Below, piece after piece: positions 48,759 through 60,516 of a stretch of DNA of 64,000 bases. Position 1 is the stretch's first letter; the number at the start of each line of letters is the position of its first letter. The position numbers were made by a program, and so were the translations under genes. The stretch is from NCBI GenBank assembly GCA_963971425.1, contig OZ020517.1, forward strand, positions 8,434,501 through 8,498,500, given 5' to 3'. Below the pieces are notes generated by a model. The model did no database searches. It was not told where the DNA came from and saw only the letters and a program-made list of their open reading frames with translations. This DNA comes from Bryoerythrophyllum caledonicum. Its lineage: Eukaryota > Streptophyta > Bryopsida > Pottiales > Pottiaceae.

Positions 48759-48979
48759 CACTACAACAGAACATGCACTTTGGGGGCCAACTTTGGGGGT
48801 GGAACCCTCCTTCGTCCCATCTCCTAATAGTCATTTGCAATTGGAACCAATGGAATGTTGAGTTTCTTTCCCATTGCCCCATTTCCATTGGTTCCGGTTG
48901 CAAATGACTATTGGGAGCTGGGACAAAGAGGGGTTCCACCCCCAAAGTTGCCCCCCAAAGTGCATGTTTTGTTGTAGTG
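48759..48979. mobile_element. CACTA-type MITE (221 bp) inside hAT 2
   Basis: The ends read CACTACAACAGAACATGCAC and the exact complement type GTGCATGTTTTGTTGTAGTG. The two halves form a nearly complete hairpin around 48860. The 3-bp GAC is duplicated at 48756-48758 and 48980-48982. CACTA ends with a 3-bp target duplication define the En/Spm superfamily. Reading from 48758 directly to 48983 leaves the hAT frame open: LLT continues into LYIDTATAFLTDEF. Confidence 0.9.
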
Positions 48980-49794
48980 GACGCTCTATATTGACACTGC
49001 CACGGCATTTCTCACTGATGAGTTCATAGGATTCCGTTCACTCATGGACTTATCTCATTGGGATGTGTTTATGCATTGGGATGTAGATGTTAACACTCAA
49101 GAAGAGCGTTTGATGTGGAAACTTTGCCACATTGAAGAACCCATGTCCACAACAACAGGGTTGTTGATCGTGCAGCCTTTGCTGGGATGGCTCTTGACAT
49201 CAAGCAACAGTGCAAAGGTAAAGCATCTCACAATTTATGTTTAATTTTTTATAATGGTTTTTTGCACAATCTCTTTGGTTAATTAGTTTTTGCCTCATTT
49301 ACAGCTGTTGTTGTGCATCTCAATGAGGAGCTTCGGCGTTGATTTCCTTCTGTGGAGATTTTGAATGCTTTTGGTATTGTCTACCTTCAATACTAGGCAC
49401 ACTCCGATGCGTTGGATACTTTCCCTATCCACCTTGAAGCAATCAAGAGGCATTTTTGTGAATCGAAGGAGCTCAAGATTGGAGGTGCAGCTGCAAGGAA
49501 GAAGGTAGTGCCGGCGCTTTTGGATGGTTATAATCTTGATGCTGAACAAAGTATGTTCAAGCTTTTCATGAGCAACAACTTCCGCTCCGTGTGTGAGCTG
49601 CCGATTGATGTCAATCCCCTTACACGCATTTGGCGTCTGGCCCAGTCCAACAAGCCATTAGTCGACCGCTTTCCTGAAATTATTTTTGTGACATTTTCTT
49701 TCTTGAGTCATTGAGGCCAATGAGTGCTCACTTTTTGTTTGTAGGCATGTCCATTTACTTGCCAAGGACACAAGTTTCTTTCTTTTCCTTTGAA

Positions 49795-49935
49795 ATGAGT
49801 TTTAATGTGCTGAAATGAGCTGATTACAGGTGATATCAGTTGTAATCACTGAAATAAGCTGAAATTAGCTATGAACACTTTAATCACCTGTAATGAGCTC
49901 ATTTCAACTTCAAACCCTGTAATCAGCTGTAATTA
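49795..49935. repeat. Inverted and direct repeat cluster around AGCTGTAATCA
   Basis: TGAAATGAGCTGATTACAGG near 49810 pairs with CCTGTAATGAGCTCATTTCA near 49888-49907. Partial direct repeats of the same words surround them. It lies in the 3' flank of hAT 2 and is possibly a small fold-back element. Confidence 0.55.
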
Positions 49936-51090
49936 GTTGAATAAATAAGTGCTAAGTAATTTTTGCCATTAGAGCCAATTACCTGCCACTTCATAAATTC
50001 GGTCGCCCATTAGTCCATGTAATAAAACTCCCCATGGCCTATTTGCACCATGTTTGATTCTTGCATCGCCTTAAAAAAATTTGGCTCACAAGAAATTATC
50101 GTCAATGTTTTTGTTTCCATTTTTTTCTATGGTGCCTATTTGCTTCGTAGGTTTTTTTTTTTGCCACAACTTTTTGCCCTTTAAACACAGCATAAGCCAA
50201 ATTGGTTGCCTAATATAATTCCACGCAGCCACTGTGGCTATCCCCTTGATTTGAAAAAAAAAAGGTTGCTCGTATGACATCTTTGATTTCTTTGAAGCCT
50301 ACTGTGAACCTTTAGGCTCCTCATCCTCATCGTTCCACTTCTCGTACACTATAGGGGTCTTACCTTTCTCCCTCAATGCAAATAGAGGTGGAGCAAGAGT
50401 GGAGCAATCGGTTGGCAATGATACACTCTCTACCACTTCAACGGTGTTTGTACAATTACATAGAACACGTGATGTAATGGAGTCTTCAATTAGCCAAACT
50501 GTGAGGTTAGACCTACGGCAATTCACATCAGATTTTGACTTTTTTTTGTGGATTATTACAGACAAATATGCCACCATTATGTGACTCAAACAGACCTGCA
50601 GACATAGTGGAACCTGGCACGGACCAACACAACATAATAGATGGAGAACTTGAAGCAATTGAACTGACACCCTGCAATGACAAACTACACGACGAAGTGG
50701 ACCATGTACTCTGAATTCGTGCATAGTAGTGATGAGGAACACACCGTGAAAACATTGTGACAAAGTTTGAATTGAACAATGACGAAACTTCAGGAAATGC
50801 ACCACACAAAAATTCCTGAAAAACAAACCCTAAACCAAGAACTGTCAATCAACCGTTAGGCACCAACAATTGCGAGCAATAAATTAGAAGATGCAATTGG
50901 AAGCGAAGGAAACACAAAGAAGGAGTACCAATTAGGAGCAAAGAAAGTACAAGCGTTGAGCAATAATTACAATCTACAATGAAAGGAAGGTAGCTTCAAT
51001 GAGCAGCAAAGCGCGCTACAAAGTACAAACAACGAACAAACATTGATTTGATTTCAACCTTGCAATTGTCATGCAGCGATCTCCGCCACC
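49936..51090. other. No gene recognised
   Basis: The longest frame, 175 codons on the minus strand (50826-50299), is rich in Cys, His and Val, has no domain I know and is shadowed by other frames. I do not call it a gene. Confidence 0.25.
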
Positions 51091-54000
51091 TATCGTAGTC
51101 TAGTGGTTTGTAATTCTCAAAGTTAACCGAAATTAACCTTAAGCGAGCCCACCTAACCAGATCGTTTCTAGGGATTTTTATCGTGCATCAAACTCTTTAA
51201 ATCTTAACAATACTTCACACTTAATACCTCAGCACATCCCGGAGGATGGGTTCCCCGATACCTTAGTAACCGGTCACAAGTAACCACAAGTGTTTCAATT
51301 AAACTCTGTTGAGCGTCACACTAGTTTTCCGGTAAGTTTTTACAGTACTCAGAAAGTCATTGCCCTCTGTTCTCGTAGTCCAAAGGCCACAATATCCACA
51401 ATTCAACTCTACACCTTGAAAGAGTTAAAAAACTTGCAGCCAATTTACAAGTCTTCACAATCTACCGGAAATTTGTCCCAATGAACCGATCACGCAAGCC
51501 CGGATTTCAACTACAACCACACCCAATGAATCAAAACAAAGAAGATACAAGAATCACAACAAGTTAGTGCTAAGAAAATCATATGCACAAGACAACCTTC
51601 CACGGCGATCGTCGGAACTCGTTTACTACAAGGGTAGAAACCCCGGATTTTCCGAACTCATGCTTAGCCAAGATCTCTACCTATGTACCAAGAGGAGGGA
51701 TATCACCCCTCCTCCCCACCAATCCAAACACTTTCTACTTAAAGGAGGCTATCATGAATAGCCGTGGGCTTTTTGGATCCCATCCAATAAAGCAATTGTT
51801 CCCGGTCCCACTAGTAAAGGGTCTGGAGTATAGATCCTAGATCTTATTCCACCTCTCTACCTTGGATATCCTACACCCTCGGGAAGTCTCTACACACACA
51901 ACAAGTCACAACCTTACACACCTAACAAAGACACACTAGGAGGACTCAACTCTCTCTCGGTCTATTTACACAAGCTCAACAAAGACTCTAGACACAAACA
52001 ATAAAGGCAAGACACGAGCAAATCAATAAAGAGAAGAATACTTATCACAATAGCCCAAGGCTCCTTAAGTATACAAAAGCTACTAGCTACCCTCCAAAAC
52101 TAGATCCCCAGAATGTGGAAATGGCATCTAAAGAGTGCACTAAAGTCAATAGTTATCTTCCAAAAGTAGATCCACAAAAGGACAAAATGGCATCTAGATC
52201 CTAAAATCAAGGGTAGCCTAGTCACCGACGGATTACCGGTAGAGCAGTTAATCGGAAGACTCCCAATCCTGGAATTGGTGAACTTTTCCCTAACAAAAGT
52301 AAGTAGCCGGAGCAACCACTCAAGTGGTAGAGACCGAGTGCTCAATGGGGCCCCATCAACATCACTACTCTCACCCTAGTGTTTAAATCTAGCAACTTTA
52401 ACAACATATCATCAACCTCTGGGATAACAATAACACATAACATATAACAAAGGCTCAACCGGAAGACTCATCCGATTGATCCATATAGGGATTGTCAAGA
52501 AGGTTGGAAGTACCTACATGGTCAAGAGAATCCATAGGAAGGTTGGATGTCTCAACCGGGAGGTCTACCGGTGGATTGGGAGTATACCGGTAGGTGAGAT
52601 GTATCTATAGATACACGAGTAGCCTCCTTGAGATCAACAAGTATGGCAACTGAAGACTCCATCAAAGAATCCGGTAGTAAGGAAAAGAGGTCAACCGGTT
52701 CCTTCCCGGTAGAGTTTACTAGGAGGCCTCGTTTCCTCTCATAAACCTTCACACAAGAATCCACCTAACTCACCGGTGTTTGAGTGGGTGGGTCATCCTC
52801 CTCCGAAGAGGGAGATTTGTCATAGACAAATTTTCTCTTCTTCCGAGGCGGACTCTGATCTTGCAACGGTGTGGTGGTACTCGGTCGATCGGCAAGCATC
52901 TTGGTCAACGTCATGATAGTCTCTTAGGACGTAGTCTATGAATCATGGAGCTCCTTCTGGGTGGCCCGGAGATCACTTTTTACCTTGGCCACTAGCTCCA
53001 CTTTCTCCCAGGTCGCACGTAAGATGTCGCAGTTGTCCTCCACTTCAAAAATCATCCGGAGAATCCTTTAGAGACCTCTTGTCTCCATTGCTTCTATTTC
53101 CATCTCTTGCATCTCTTGGGTCACCTCCTAGAAGAACTTAAATATGTTCTCCACAAGAGTGAGTTTCTTGGATGCCCCGGGCGGTTATGGTGGTTTCTCC
53201 CAGTAAGATCGGGAGGTCCTTCCCTAAATCGAGATTGCTTGAGATGAAGAAGCTTCCCTTGGAGCTGTCTATAACGCCAACCGGGACTCCGGTTGTTGAG
53301 GAAGATCCCATAAAGGGTAATCTGGAGAAGACATCCCCTGTCTCCACATCTTCTTCTCTTCCGGTTCTAGACAATGGTGGTGCTTATACATATGCATGAG
53401 ATAAGGGGTCAACAATGTCTTGGGGGATCCACCTTGTTGAATTGCCCGGAGTTGAGGCAAAATTGCATCAACCAACAAAGATATCTAATCCGGGGAAGAT
53501 TCTTCAAAAAACACTTCAATGTAGGCGGTGGCCAACCGGGCCGTGACCCTTTCACGTCTGTTGGGCTAAAGCATTGGGTTTCAAAACTCAATTGCCCTTC
53601 TCAACCGAGGATTCGTGAAGTGGTCACTCCGGTAGCATTCCGACGCATTGTAAGGGCTTGATACATGTTCTTCTACCCGGTTGACAATGGATATCTACTT
53701 CCTCTCTTCATGAAGAGAGTACACTTACACTTGGTTGCCCCTATCAAAAAAATTACCAACGACCAAAAAATAAGGATCTTGACAAAAAGCAAATCTCTAT
53801 TTGGAATTGAGTTGGATGGAAGAGGGTTGGCTATGGGTTTTGGTTGGTTATGGAGTAGCTTACCTTTTAACATTGGACCTCTAACCAAAAGCTCTTGAAA
53901 AAAAACATCTCTAATATCTCCCCATACTTTTCTGGGCTCATGTAAGTCACTAAGAATGAATCCAATGTTAACAAGGGAAATGAAGAGGTTCAATTTTTTT

Positions 54001-54110
54001 AAAAGTATTGCAGGTGTTAGGAGACTACGAATAAAATGAAAACCATTTAACATTGGTATAAAAATAACTTTTCTATGTTTCAAATCGACTATATATTCAA
54101 AGACCAATAA
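51091..54110 (-). other. Unassigned repeat with coding-like minus-strand segments, possibly a retroelement remnant
   Basis: GC content and codon texture differ from the flanks, and the word ACCGGT recurs. Minus-strand open pieces (54107-53673, 53478-53269, 53374-53138, 52764-52552) look like parts of one long protein-like region with Lys/Glu helices (for example VELVAKVKSDLRATQKEL near 53000). The stretch 51840-52100 has a long run of LTR-like sequence. No reverse transcriptase, integrase or protease motif was found, so this is only a possible old retroelement relic, broken in several places. Confidence 0.25.
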
Positions 54111-54119
54111 AAAGGGAAT

Positions 54120-54350
54120 GTAAGAGTTTCCAATTACCCTACACCGTGGTCACTTTTGTACATAATTTGATACCCGTGTAATACTTAGGTGATTATCCAT
54201 GGTCCCATGTAATGTCAAGGTGCTATGTGTATGATGCATAAGTGATACCCGTGTAATACTTAGGTGATATCCATTGTGTCTGAATCAGTACCTCGAAGAA
54301 AAATAATTCTTTCAACAAAGAGGTCTTGAAAGTGACCACTGCATATGGTA
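54120..54350 (+). repeat. Interspersed repeat R4, copy 1
   Basis: It shares TAATACTTAGGTGAT-type phrases, CAAGGTGCTA, GAAAAATAATTC and GAAAGTGACCACTGC with 56290-56510. A third, weaker copy is at 14740-15040. The copies are in direct orientation. No termini were recognised. Confidence 0.6.
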
Positions 54351-54524
54351 AATGTAAAGAAATTGACTTTCACATTTTACATGTACAAATTGAATAGTAC
54401 AAAATACCTTCAAAATTATTTTTATTTAGGAAAATAATGAAATACAAACCATATAAAGCTCTCTTGTTATTCTGTATAGAAATAAAATGAAAAAATAAGT
54501 TTATAATTGTGTTTTATATTGCTA

Positions 54525-54760
54525 GAAATTTGCTAGAAGTTTCTATTGAGACTTAGATTTTTTGTACATGTAGAGAATATTTTCTTTGAAGACGTCAAAA
54601 AAATTCTTGCCTGAAGTGTAAAGAAACATTCGAATCCAAGTCAAATATTTTCACACATTTTAGGCAAGGAGGAAAAGAACTTCATCTTTTCAACATAAAA
54701 CATAGAGATCTCCATTTTTTCACTTTTTAATTTTTAATTAAAAACATTATATGATATATT
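54525..54760 (+). mobile_element. Partial family A element
   Basis: It matches 12280-12500 and 19680-19880 (AGTTTCTATTGAGACTTAGA, CAAGTCAAATATTTTCACAC, CATAAAACATAGAGATCT) without either terminus. Confidence 0.5.
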
Positions 54761-55569
54761 AAATAAACAAAATATTATACTTCATTATTGTCATAAAGTA
54801 TGTGAATTTTTTTTGGATTATCCAAATCCAACCCAGTGTCCTATATGTGATAAGGGGAATATAAAATTTGAAAAACATACAAAGTGGATTAAATTTTTTT
54901 CACTATCCAAGAATTTAAAATCCAAACTTTAGAAGACTTTCATAAAAATACATATAAAAGTCTTATCATGTGTTTAAAAAATAATTTAGGTCCTATTTGA
55001 AAAAGAAATTCAAACAATCTCCTTTTATGCTCCTAAATTGCAAATTTCAAGAAAATAGAGTTCATGGAAAATTAACATTGAAAAAATTTGGTATTGAACA
55101 AAGTATGCATGTCATGATTTGTTTCTCAAATATTCCAAATACAAATGTCCATTACCTTTTTGGATTGGTTCAAGTTATAAACAAAATTGACAAGATATCT
55201 ATATGAAGAATATTTATTCAGAGTAATAAATGAAAGTTTAGATGGTTTTTATATTTCTTGTGCATGTTGAAGACATTTGTAAGTGCAATCAAACGGTTGA
55301 ACCCCAAAACCTTAAACACTGGACCTAAGGCAGACATTCCCGTTTAAACACTAATGTCCGCGCCTAAGCCTTTTGTTTCTACTAGGCCTCCAAGTTCGTG
55401 CCCTGGTTCCAGCATGGACTGACACATCACATTCCGATGTGTCATTTACAATAAAATTTTCTTACCTTGGAAAAATTACAAGGCCTACAAAATAAAAGTT
55501 GCTTGGACCATCCGCCCGTCACGTCCGATGACCCTAACCCGCTCGTTATGACAGGCTGACAGCCCTAGT

Positions 55570-55935
55570 CATCAATTATGTAATATTATCCACAAGTTAT
55601 TTTTTAGTTATAAATTATGAACCTGCTTGAGCTATTTTACATAGTAATAAGTTGTATAGTAGTTATTCTTGAATATATTACAAATGAATTACTAAAGCAT
55701 AATCCACGTCACAACGTACTTGCCACATCAGCACTGCCGAACAAAAATAGGTAGACATCCATACCATCAATTTAGGTAAAAATATCCACAAATTATTTTT
55801 TAGTTATAAAATATACAATTGCCCGATTTATTTTACAATTATACAAAAGTTATTCTTGAATGTATTACGAATGCATTACTAAGGCATAATCCACGTCACC
55901 AATGTACTTGCCACATTAGCTCTACCGGACAGTAC
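55570..55935 (+). repeat. Tandem duplication of about 0.2 kb
   Basis: ATCCACAAGTTATTTTTTAG to GGCATAATCCACGTCAC-type sequence at 55583-55745 recurs at 55787-55930 with about one difference per ten bases. It is AT-rich and non-coding. Two small tail segments (GTACTTGCCACATCAGC) are also shared. The flanking 54760-55570 and 55936-56290 hold no gene. Confidence 0.75.
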
Positions 55936-56289
55936 TTGGATGAAAACCTAGGGATGACAACACAAATGATATAGGAAGTCATGTGGCTTTCATCCCGCCA
56001 TGCCCACAAAAATTCAATAACTACAAAATTACTTGGGCAGTTTTGCAGCCAGAGTAACTATAGAGTAATTTTTTGTTGGCTAGTTATTTGTATTGTAGTT
56101 ATTTATCCCTCTATTTCTAGTAGTGATTTTGTACCTATAGATATAACTACAACTCTCTGCATAATCTCATATAAGTTCAAAAGAAAATCCTTTGGTTACA
56201 ATCTCCAAAAAATTATCGAGGCAGGTTTTAATCAATTGAGTAGAGATTCCTCCAAAATGCTTTGGTCCTTTAGAAGCTATCCTATGTTG

Positions 56290-56510
56290 TGGTCGCTTTT
56301 GTACATAATTGATCCAAAATAGAGAGTTGTCAAAAAAATTGGAATTTTTTTTTTGGTCTAAGTGATTACCCATGTAAAGGCAAGGTGCTACTCATAGAAT
56401 GCCTAGGTAATACCCATGTGATACTTAGATGTTACCCATAGTGCCCAAATATTTGTGTGAAAGAAAAATAATTCATCTGACAGAGAGGTGCCGAAAGTGA
56501 CCACTGCGCT
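56290..56510 (+). repeat. Interspersed repeat R4, copy 2
   Basis: Second copy of the repeat at 54120-54350; see there for shared words. It begins next to the short block TTTTGTACATAATTGAT that also precedes the first copy. Confidence 0.6.
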
Positions 56511-56592
56511 GGATAAGGTAATGATATTTTGATGAGTAGAGATATAGTATGCCACATCCAACATCGACGACATGGTGAAGTCAATCACCACA

Positions 56593-56973
56593 TCAAGCCA
56601 GGCTGCCAATTGGAGTGGAATGAATTGGTCCACATCCTTCCTCTGGGGGTCCACATAAAAATGTCTCCACCTCTTTCAACTTCGAGTCGCCTCTAGTTGA
56701 CCGCAAGTGACATGGCACCACAAGTGTGAGATGCTCTAGTTGTACAACCAGGCTCCCATTTGACTCAATCCCAAAGTGTCTCCCAAAGCACTTTGGATGG
56801 CAGCAACGCAACCCCAAAATGAAGTTACCCACGGTTTTATGGTAATGCAAGTCTTTTAAACCACCTTTTAACCAGGAAAGAAGGATCATGTCCAGGACCA
56901 CACTCTGCCATGTTGCATGAACATGTTCACATAATAATAAGCAAAGCAAGCATGCAGCAAGACAACAGATCAA
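56593..56973 (-). other. Unrecognised 126-codon open frame
   Basis: It starts with a hydrophobic, signal-like segment (MICCLAACLLCLLLCEHV) and continues HYHKTVGNFILGLRCCHPKC and LTLVVPCHLRSTRGDSKLKE. No family was recognised. It abuts a family N element on its 5' side, which overlaps the likely promoter. It may be a gene fragment or chance. Confidence 0.2.
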
Positions 56974-57172
56974 CCCTTAAACGTCTGTATATACAATTAC
57001 GTATTTTACTTTGTAAACTACAGAAAACACATTAAAGTTTAGAAAGACTCACACCCTTGGATCAAATATTCTTCAACTAACATCTTTCATTCGGAGGTCA
57101 TTTCAATAACAAAACTTTATCAAAATACAACACCTTACCTGGTCACCAATGGCACCTTCTAATGTTTAAGGG
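56974..57172. mobile_element. Family N TTAA element (199 bp)
   Basis: It begins CCCTTAAACGTCTG after TCAA (56970-56973) and ends CATTAGAAGG-complement ...AATGTTTAAGGG before TTAA (57173-57176). CCCTTAAACRT forms the inverted terminal repeat. It is the single-arm version of the foldback at 111-567. Confidence 0.6.
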
Positions 57173-57176
57173 TTAA

Positions 57177-58240
57177 GGACGATAGGCGGCATTCGCCGGT
57201 CACAAAAATGGCTGAATTGTACAATTGAGCTTGCAGAAACAAAATCAGGAAAGGAGTTGTGGGCACACATTGAGGACTGCAAGGTTAACTCGGACGGCTT
57301 CGCGGCAAGGCATCTGCTACTAAGGTTGGATAACCTATCACCACCACCAACCCCAGAATCAACAATCTTATGTGGGCCAAAACAACCAGCCGCCCACCCC
57401 ATTTCCGAAATTTTAGGAAGTTTGTTATGATTGGGTGTCAGTTTATAATTGGTTCAAAGCTCTCGGTTTTTAGTCTCTTGCACAAGTGGTCATTAGCACA
57501 ACTTATTGTGGAAGTAGAGAGTTTTGTATGTCGAGAATGCGTCACGGCTTACTATCCACTTTGAAAATTTGTAGCAATTTCAATATGAAGAAATAAATGG
57601 TCACGACAATTGCAATATTCATGAAATCCTATTTTGAATTCCCAAAAGAATTCTTACCACGTATACAAACACTATAAATAGGTCAGCAAGCTTAAGTTGG
57701 TGGTTATAGGTCATCCAACCTTACTCTCCTGAAAGAACTATGGCAAGCTCATCCTTGGAGGGTTGATAATTCTCAATATAATATTAGCTTTGTCTCTGTA
57801 TACTCTTTTTGTCCCTCCACTCTTTTCGGCGTGAGCTTTATCCTGCTTTTCCGGGCTTCTCAAATGATGGTGGAAATCATCACAACAGAATGCTTATAAG
57901 TGACCTGAGAGAGGCACTCTAGAGTCTGAGCCTGAATCGCTAGTATTCTCACTGCATGTAGAGGACGTGGAGAAAACTTAGACGTCTGTAGTGAAAAACC
58001 AGTGTGAGGGAAGGTTTGTTGATACATTATGCAGGGAAAAGTAGTGGGAGAATGAGTTGACTGATCTCTCTCTAGACATTACTAGCCTGAAGAGAGTTTG
58101 CAGGCTCTCCATCAATCAGTACTAGCATCGATCCATGTTGGTGGTTTTTCCAGAGTGAGTTTGTTCTCGCGATCTCTGAGTAGAGGGATAGTATGTGAGG
58201 TCAAATTAGCTGTGAAGCCGGAGCTGAGGCAGCTGGATTG
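57177..58240. other. Upstream region of the ET-like gene; no other gene seen
   Basis: Open frames up to 78 codons show no domain. A TATA-like CTATAAATA occurs at about 57671, too far from the ET start to assign with confidence unless a 5' UTR intron exists. Confidence 0.25.
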
Positions 58241-60516
58241 ATGGGGCTTGGATGCATGACCGAGGCGTCGGACGACTTGTTAGTGCAGCAGCGGTGTGGG
58301 TGGAAGCTGGGACGCTTGCGGCGAGAGGATTGCCAGTTTGTCAAACATGACAAACTCTTCTCCAAATGGAAGGTAAGATAGACACTTGACAACTCCTTGT
58401 TCAAATTTGTTCAATGGCAGAATCGCCTGAAGAAAACCACGTTATTTAGAAGAGAAGCCGCGTTTCTAGTGTGGTTCAAACCAAATTTAGTTTCAACGTT
58501 CCTTACGTGCTTCTCTTTGCCGTAATTCACCTCTAAGCTGAAGACTACCATCTCGTAAATGCCAGGTCATGTGTAGCTCTAGACATGTGTCTTCGATTAT
58601 GAGTTTGGATATTTTGCATACGAGAGGGAGAATTCTAGGAGCTACAGTGGAAATGGTCATACTAATTTCTGCACTTGGAAATGAGCATGGTGGGGCCCTT
58701 GCCTTGGTAGTCTTCCCAGTAGAATTGATTTTTGGTAAAGTAGCTGCACTCGTACAAATGGGGCTGTTTTTGACACTTTTTGAGTGAAGTGTTGGAAAAA
58801 GTGTGGAAAACTTCTTGTGCATAGTGAGTGTAGACTACTTCATCCCCTTTCACCTTTCAGGCAAACAGCCCCAAGAGTGCTTGTGAGTGTAGACTACTTC
58901 ATCCCCTTTCACCTTTCTGGCAAACGTGTGCTTTTCTTGGCCATTCATGAAGCGGAATACATGTGCAGATTCTCATGGGTCCATCAGATTCGACCGACCA
59001 CAGGATGAATTCTGCAGAAACAAAGGTTAGTTCATACAAGCACCATGTGCAGAACTTGCCGGCTGCTGGTGCTCAGTCTGCAGGGCCCGGCGTTTTTGAG
59101 CTGGGAGTGACGGCTCCATCCTGGTCCAAGCTGTCTGATCCCAACAACGCTAGTCGCGCTTTGAAGAGGGAGGACGTCATTCCTGTGTACATAGGCCAAG
59201 CCGCCAACGTCCGGCAGCGCCTCCAGAAGTACGGCCAATTGGAGCATGCCAGTCCAAGGTATGGAACAAAGCCAGCATGGATACATCACATCAGAAGAAC
59301 CACTTTAGAAGTTATGTTGTTATGAAATAGTGGAAACTTGGTTCAAACCACGTGGCTTCTCTTCCAACGTTGTGGTTTTCATCATGTATTGTTGACTGGC
59401 TATCTTTGGCGCCATTCGTACCTTTTAGCTGCAATAGTTGAAAGTGTCTAATACCGTTTGTGTATTCTAACCAGGCTCTTTATGTTAGTATTATCACATG
59501 ATTAGAGATAGCACGCAATTAGCAGCTTGATAACCGCCCCCCTTTCATGGTTCTTTTCAGGCAATTCACCCAAATTAGGATAGACTGGGCAGGCTTGAGA
59601 GTGACTGACTTTGAACAAATTCTCTTACAGATCTCCCAAACTACACCAAGGGGATCTGAATAGTCCACGAAATGGATTTAAGGGAAATACATCAGCTGCA
59701 AAACCTTCATCTGGAAGTGGGCCGCGTCTGTTCTCCGAGGTCTTCGCTCTCGGCAGCTCCATTGCCTTTCGATGGGCACATGTAAGAACCAATCTAATCA
59801 ATGCCGCGCAATTTCTAGCTCATAAAAACGATGAATTCAGTCACAAAAACCAGTCTGTTTTTCACAAAAAACAATCTGTTTCCATGTTGTTTTGACAGAC
59901 GGATAGCAAGGTGGTTGCTGAGCAAGTGGAATCAGAGCTCCTCTCCGTGTTCGACTACGCTTGGAACAAAGCTGGCAGCAGCAGCAGCGGCACTCGCCGT
60001 TCTCGCGACATCCTCGCAAAGCTCTTCATGGCCTGGCCAACAAAGCACACAGCTACAACGTCATCGACCAGTTCCAGGCTCTGCAACCTCATCTTACCAG
60101 GGAAGAGATCACTCTTCGGCTCATGCCGACGAACCAACGCAGTGGGCATCAAGGTGGCCCTCCGCAAGCCCCACGAGCCAACACATGGCTCCAAGATGAG
60201 CAACCTCTGTTTCCTCATGACGGTGCAGCCCCAGTGCGTTGCGCCTCCTCGAAGAAAACGTTGTAAAAGTAAGCCAGCTGCCTCAACCAAAGTAGTACAG
60301 GCTGAGACCACGAGAGCAAGGCGCCGTAACAGCCTCTCGTTCAACACTTGGGTGAAGGGCGAGACTGACCAACGTGTTCATAATATGAGTGAGTTATCTG
60401 CACATAATGCCTCTCCTCCGAAGGTTTATGGGAGTAGTATTTCAAAGAGGAGAGTGCAACATCTGGGGTCCAAGTATGCTTCGGTGAGCGACAGTGATAG
60501 CGTGACGAGGAGGTGA
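58241..60516 (+). CDS. EFFECTOR OF TRANSCRIPTION (ET/HRT)-like GIY-YIG protein
   Basis: Four exons: 58241-58372, 58969-59258, 59631-59781 and 59899-60516. All introns are GT-AG and phases agree, giving 396 residues. Exon 1 contains LRREDCQFVKHDKLFSKWK (residues 26-44), the conserved ET start, running on into ILMGPSDSTDHR across the first junction. The GIY-YIG nuclease-type fold follows: GVFELGV at 85-91 and VYIGQAANVRQRLQKYGQ at 117-134. After a linker come RLFSEVFALGSSIAFRWA and AEQVESELLSVFDYAWNK, the conserved C-terminal half of the domain. ET proteins are plant-specific nuclear regulators that bind DNA and affect gibberellin responses and differentiation (family knowledge). The C-terminus is basic (RRKRCKSKP) and lacks the cysteine-rich ET repeats of some members. 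An alternative frame at 59961-60266 could matter if exon 4 has another splice. Confidence 0.88.
58822..58938 (+). repeat. Tandem duplication of a 3'-splice-like segment in ET intron 1
   Basis: GTGAGTGTAGACTACTTCAT and the following CCCCTTTCACCTTTC occur twice, 59 bases apart. The first copy ends in CAG and the second in CTG, so only one keeps an acceptor-like AG. Each copy also carries a donor-like GTGAGT, so alternative splicing in this intron is conceivable. Confidence 0.8.

Larger units (their letters stand above)
47013..49712 (+). pseudogene. hAT transposase 2, multi-exon, interrupted by a CACTA MITE
   Basis: Exon-like blocks in order: 47013-47274, acidic then RFHSEWSTRFPWAEGVVEAG and VKCIICSKIDPICKYLSSSW, a BED/TTF-type zinc-finger start; about 47240-47370, with FPDMPKMHWMDSSGWYMAEA; 47815-48510, with ALTCDEVTAIDNTSWL, SFGADRAAVFQGE and HCFAHRCNLAFKTL of the RNase H-like core; 48596-48758 and 48983-49217, the same exon split by the MITE; and 49392-49712 with YNLDAEQSMFKLFMSNNF and VNPLTRIWRLAQSNKPLVDR of the dimerisation region. 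Apart from the MITE, a frame change near 47250 and a weak junction near 49310-49390, the frame is largely open. It is younger-looking than hAT 1. Confidence 0.75.

Noticed and set aside
50299-50826. 175-codon minus-strand open frame
   Set aside because: Cys/His/Val-rich without domain or codon signal, overlapping frames on both strands; likely chance.
56593-56973. Secreted Cys-rich peptide gene
   Set aside because: The hydrophobic start is suggestive, but the rest matches no family and the upstream region is a transposon; kept only as a low-confidence open frame.
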